From Kluyvera sichuanensis (GTDB lineage: Bacteria > Pseudomonadota > Gammaproteobacteria > Enterobacterales > Enterobacteriaceae): a stretch of 64,000 nt of DNA. Position numbers and translations under genes: made by a program. This document shows positions 63,189 to 64,000 of this stretch, one piece after another. Numbering within the stretch: the stretch's first letter is position 1; every line of letters begins with the position of its first letter. Below the pieces are notes generated by a model. The model searched no databases, was not told the origin of the DNA, and saw only the letters and a list, made by a program, of their open reading frames with translations. The stretch covers positions 62,001 to 126,000 of the forward strand of contig NZ_JABBJF010000007.1 of the NCBI RefSeq assembly GCF_014218705.1. The letters are read 5' to 3'.

Positions 63189-64000
63189 ATGTCTACCCTG
63201 CCCGACCTGAATTCGTCCGAATCGCTTCTGGACGACCACACCACTTTGATGTCCACCACCGATCTCAACAGCTATATCACCCACGTAAACGATGCCTTTA
63301 TAAAGGTGAGCGGCTATAGCCGCCACGAGATGTTGGGCCAGCCGCACAATATGGTGCGCCATCCTGATATGCCAAAAGCTGCTTTTGCCGATATGTGGCG
63401 TACTCTGAAGCAGGGCGAGCCGTGGAGCGGCATCGTCAAAAATCGCCCGAAACACGGCGGCCATTACTGGGTGCGTGCGAACGCCATCCCCCAGGTGCGT
63501 AATGGCAAAACGATTGGCTATATGTCGATTCGCACCAAAGCCAGCGAGGAAGAGGTGGCGGCGGTTGAGCCGCTGTATCAGGCGCTTCGCGAAGAACGCA
63601 GCAATAAGCGTCTCTATAAAGGTCGTGTTATCAGTAAACGCTGGTGGGGCAAGCTGTCGGCTATCCCGCTGCGCTGGCGGGTCAGAAGCATTATGCTGGG
63701 GTTCTACCTGCTGCTTGCGGTGAGCCTGTTGGCCCTGAGCGCGCCGATTCTGGCGGTGCTGGCGTCGGCGGTGATCCTCTTACTGACCACGCTGGTACTG
63801 GAGTGGCAGATTGTTCGCCCGGTGGAAAATGTGGCGCGACAGGCGCTTAGCGTGGCAACCGGTGAACGTAACAGCGTTGATCCGTTGCCGCGCAGCGATG
63901 AGCTGGGCCTAACGCTACGCGCGGTTGGCCAGCTCGGGTTGATGTGCCGCTGGTTGATAAACGATGTCTCGACGCAGGTGAATAGCGTGAGCGACGGCAG
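63189..64000 (+). CDS. aer: Aerotaxis receptor Aer, N-terminal part
   Basis: FAD-containing energy/redox taxis receptor, membrane-bound; signals through CheW and CheA. The gene runs past the window; 270 codons are visible without a stop. A PAS domain with FAD-binding residues occupies about residues 20-125: TTLMSTTDLNSYITHVNDAF, QPHNMVRHPDMPKAAFADMW and KHGGHYWVRANAIP. The membrane anchor is about residues 165-205 (GFYLLLAVSLLALSAPILAV), then HAMP with ENVARQALSVATGERNSVDP. AAGGA lies 8 bp before ATG 63189. Confidence 0.93.
   Translation, partial: MSTLPDLNSSESLLDDHTTLMSTTDLNSYITHVNDAFIKVSGYSRHEMLGQPHNMVRHPDMPKAAFADMWRTLKQGEPWSGIVKNRPKHGGHYWVRANAIPQVRNGKTIGYMSIRTKASEEEVAAVEPLYQALREERSNKRLYKGRVISKRWWGKLSAIPLRWRVRSIMLGFYLLLAVSLLALSAPILAVLASAVILLLTTLVLEWQIVRPVENVARQALSVATGERNSVDPLPRSDELGLTLRAVGQLGLMCRWLINDVSTQVNSVSDG

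Overview
The window comes from a member of the Enterobacteriaceae chromosome. Nearly every gene matches an Escherichia coli K-12 gene of the mtr-to-aer interval in order, orientation and length. The differences from K-12 (a cus copper locus next to yhbP, no tdc operon after rnpB, a GalNAc-only aga locus, REP elements starting GTAGCCCGG) suggest an Enterobacter/Lelliottia/Klebsiella-type genome, but I cannot name the species. No tRNA, rRNA, CRISPR array or insertion sequence was seen.

Layout. 1-5567: 3' end of mtr, yhbW, the anaerobic ubiquinone genes ubiV-ubiU divergent from ubiT-yhbS, then yhbQ and yhbP. 5564-16634: a copper/silver efflux locus, cusS-cusR on the minus strand and cusCFBA on the plus strand. 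Between the two halves lies an insert of about 2.7 kb with a higB-higA toxin-antitoxin pair, an orphan solute-binding protein and a lower-GC stretch with a possible small ORF. The only CusR box found lies at cusC. 16682-21891: yraR, dolP, diaA, yraN, lpoA, rsmI (envelope, replication timing and rRNA methylation).

21974-30412: an N-acetylgalactosamine catabolic locus, kbaZ-agaV-agaW-agaE-agaF-agaA plus agaS-kbaY, divergent from the repressor gene agaR, with clustered AgaR-type operators at both promoters. The galactosamine PTS agaBCD and agaI are absent. 30474-36758: the galactarate/glucarate pathway, garD divergent from garP-garL-garR-garK. 36791-37171: RNase P RNA (rnpB), whose predicted promoter starts over the garK stop codon. 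37718-44795: cysteine uptake and desulfidation (cyuP, cyuA), then yhaL, yhaK, yhaJ, yhaH, yqjG, yqjF, yqjK. 44792-47086: yqjE, yqjD, yqjC, mzrA, yqjA.

47392-52992: hexuronate catabolism (exuR, exuT, uxaC-uxaA). 53074-59199: ygjV, sstT, alx with its pH/Mn-responsive leader RNA, ygjR, ygjP, rlmG. 59268-64000: fadH, patA and the 5' part of aer, the last two divergent from an intergenic region with a sigma-54-like promoter for patA and a flagellar sigma-28-like promoter for aer.

The sugar loci share one plan: a transporter, a catabolic set, and a local or global regulator acting at a divergent promoter. The most unusual part is the interrupted cus locus. Elsewhere the interest lies mainly in regulatory DNA: operator clusters, palindromes, a riboswitch and BIME/REP elements at gene ends.
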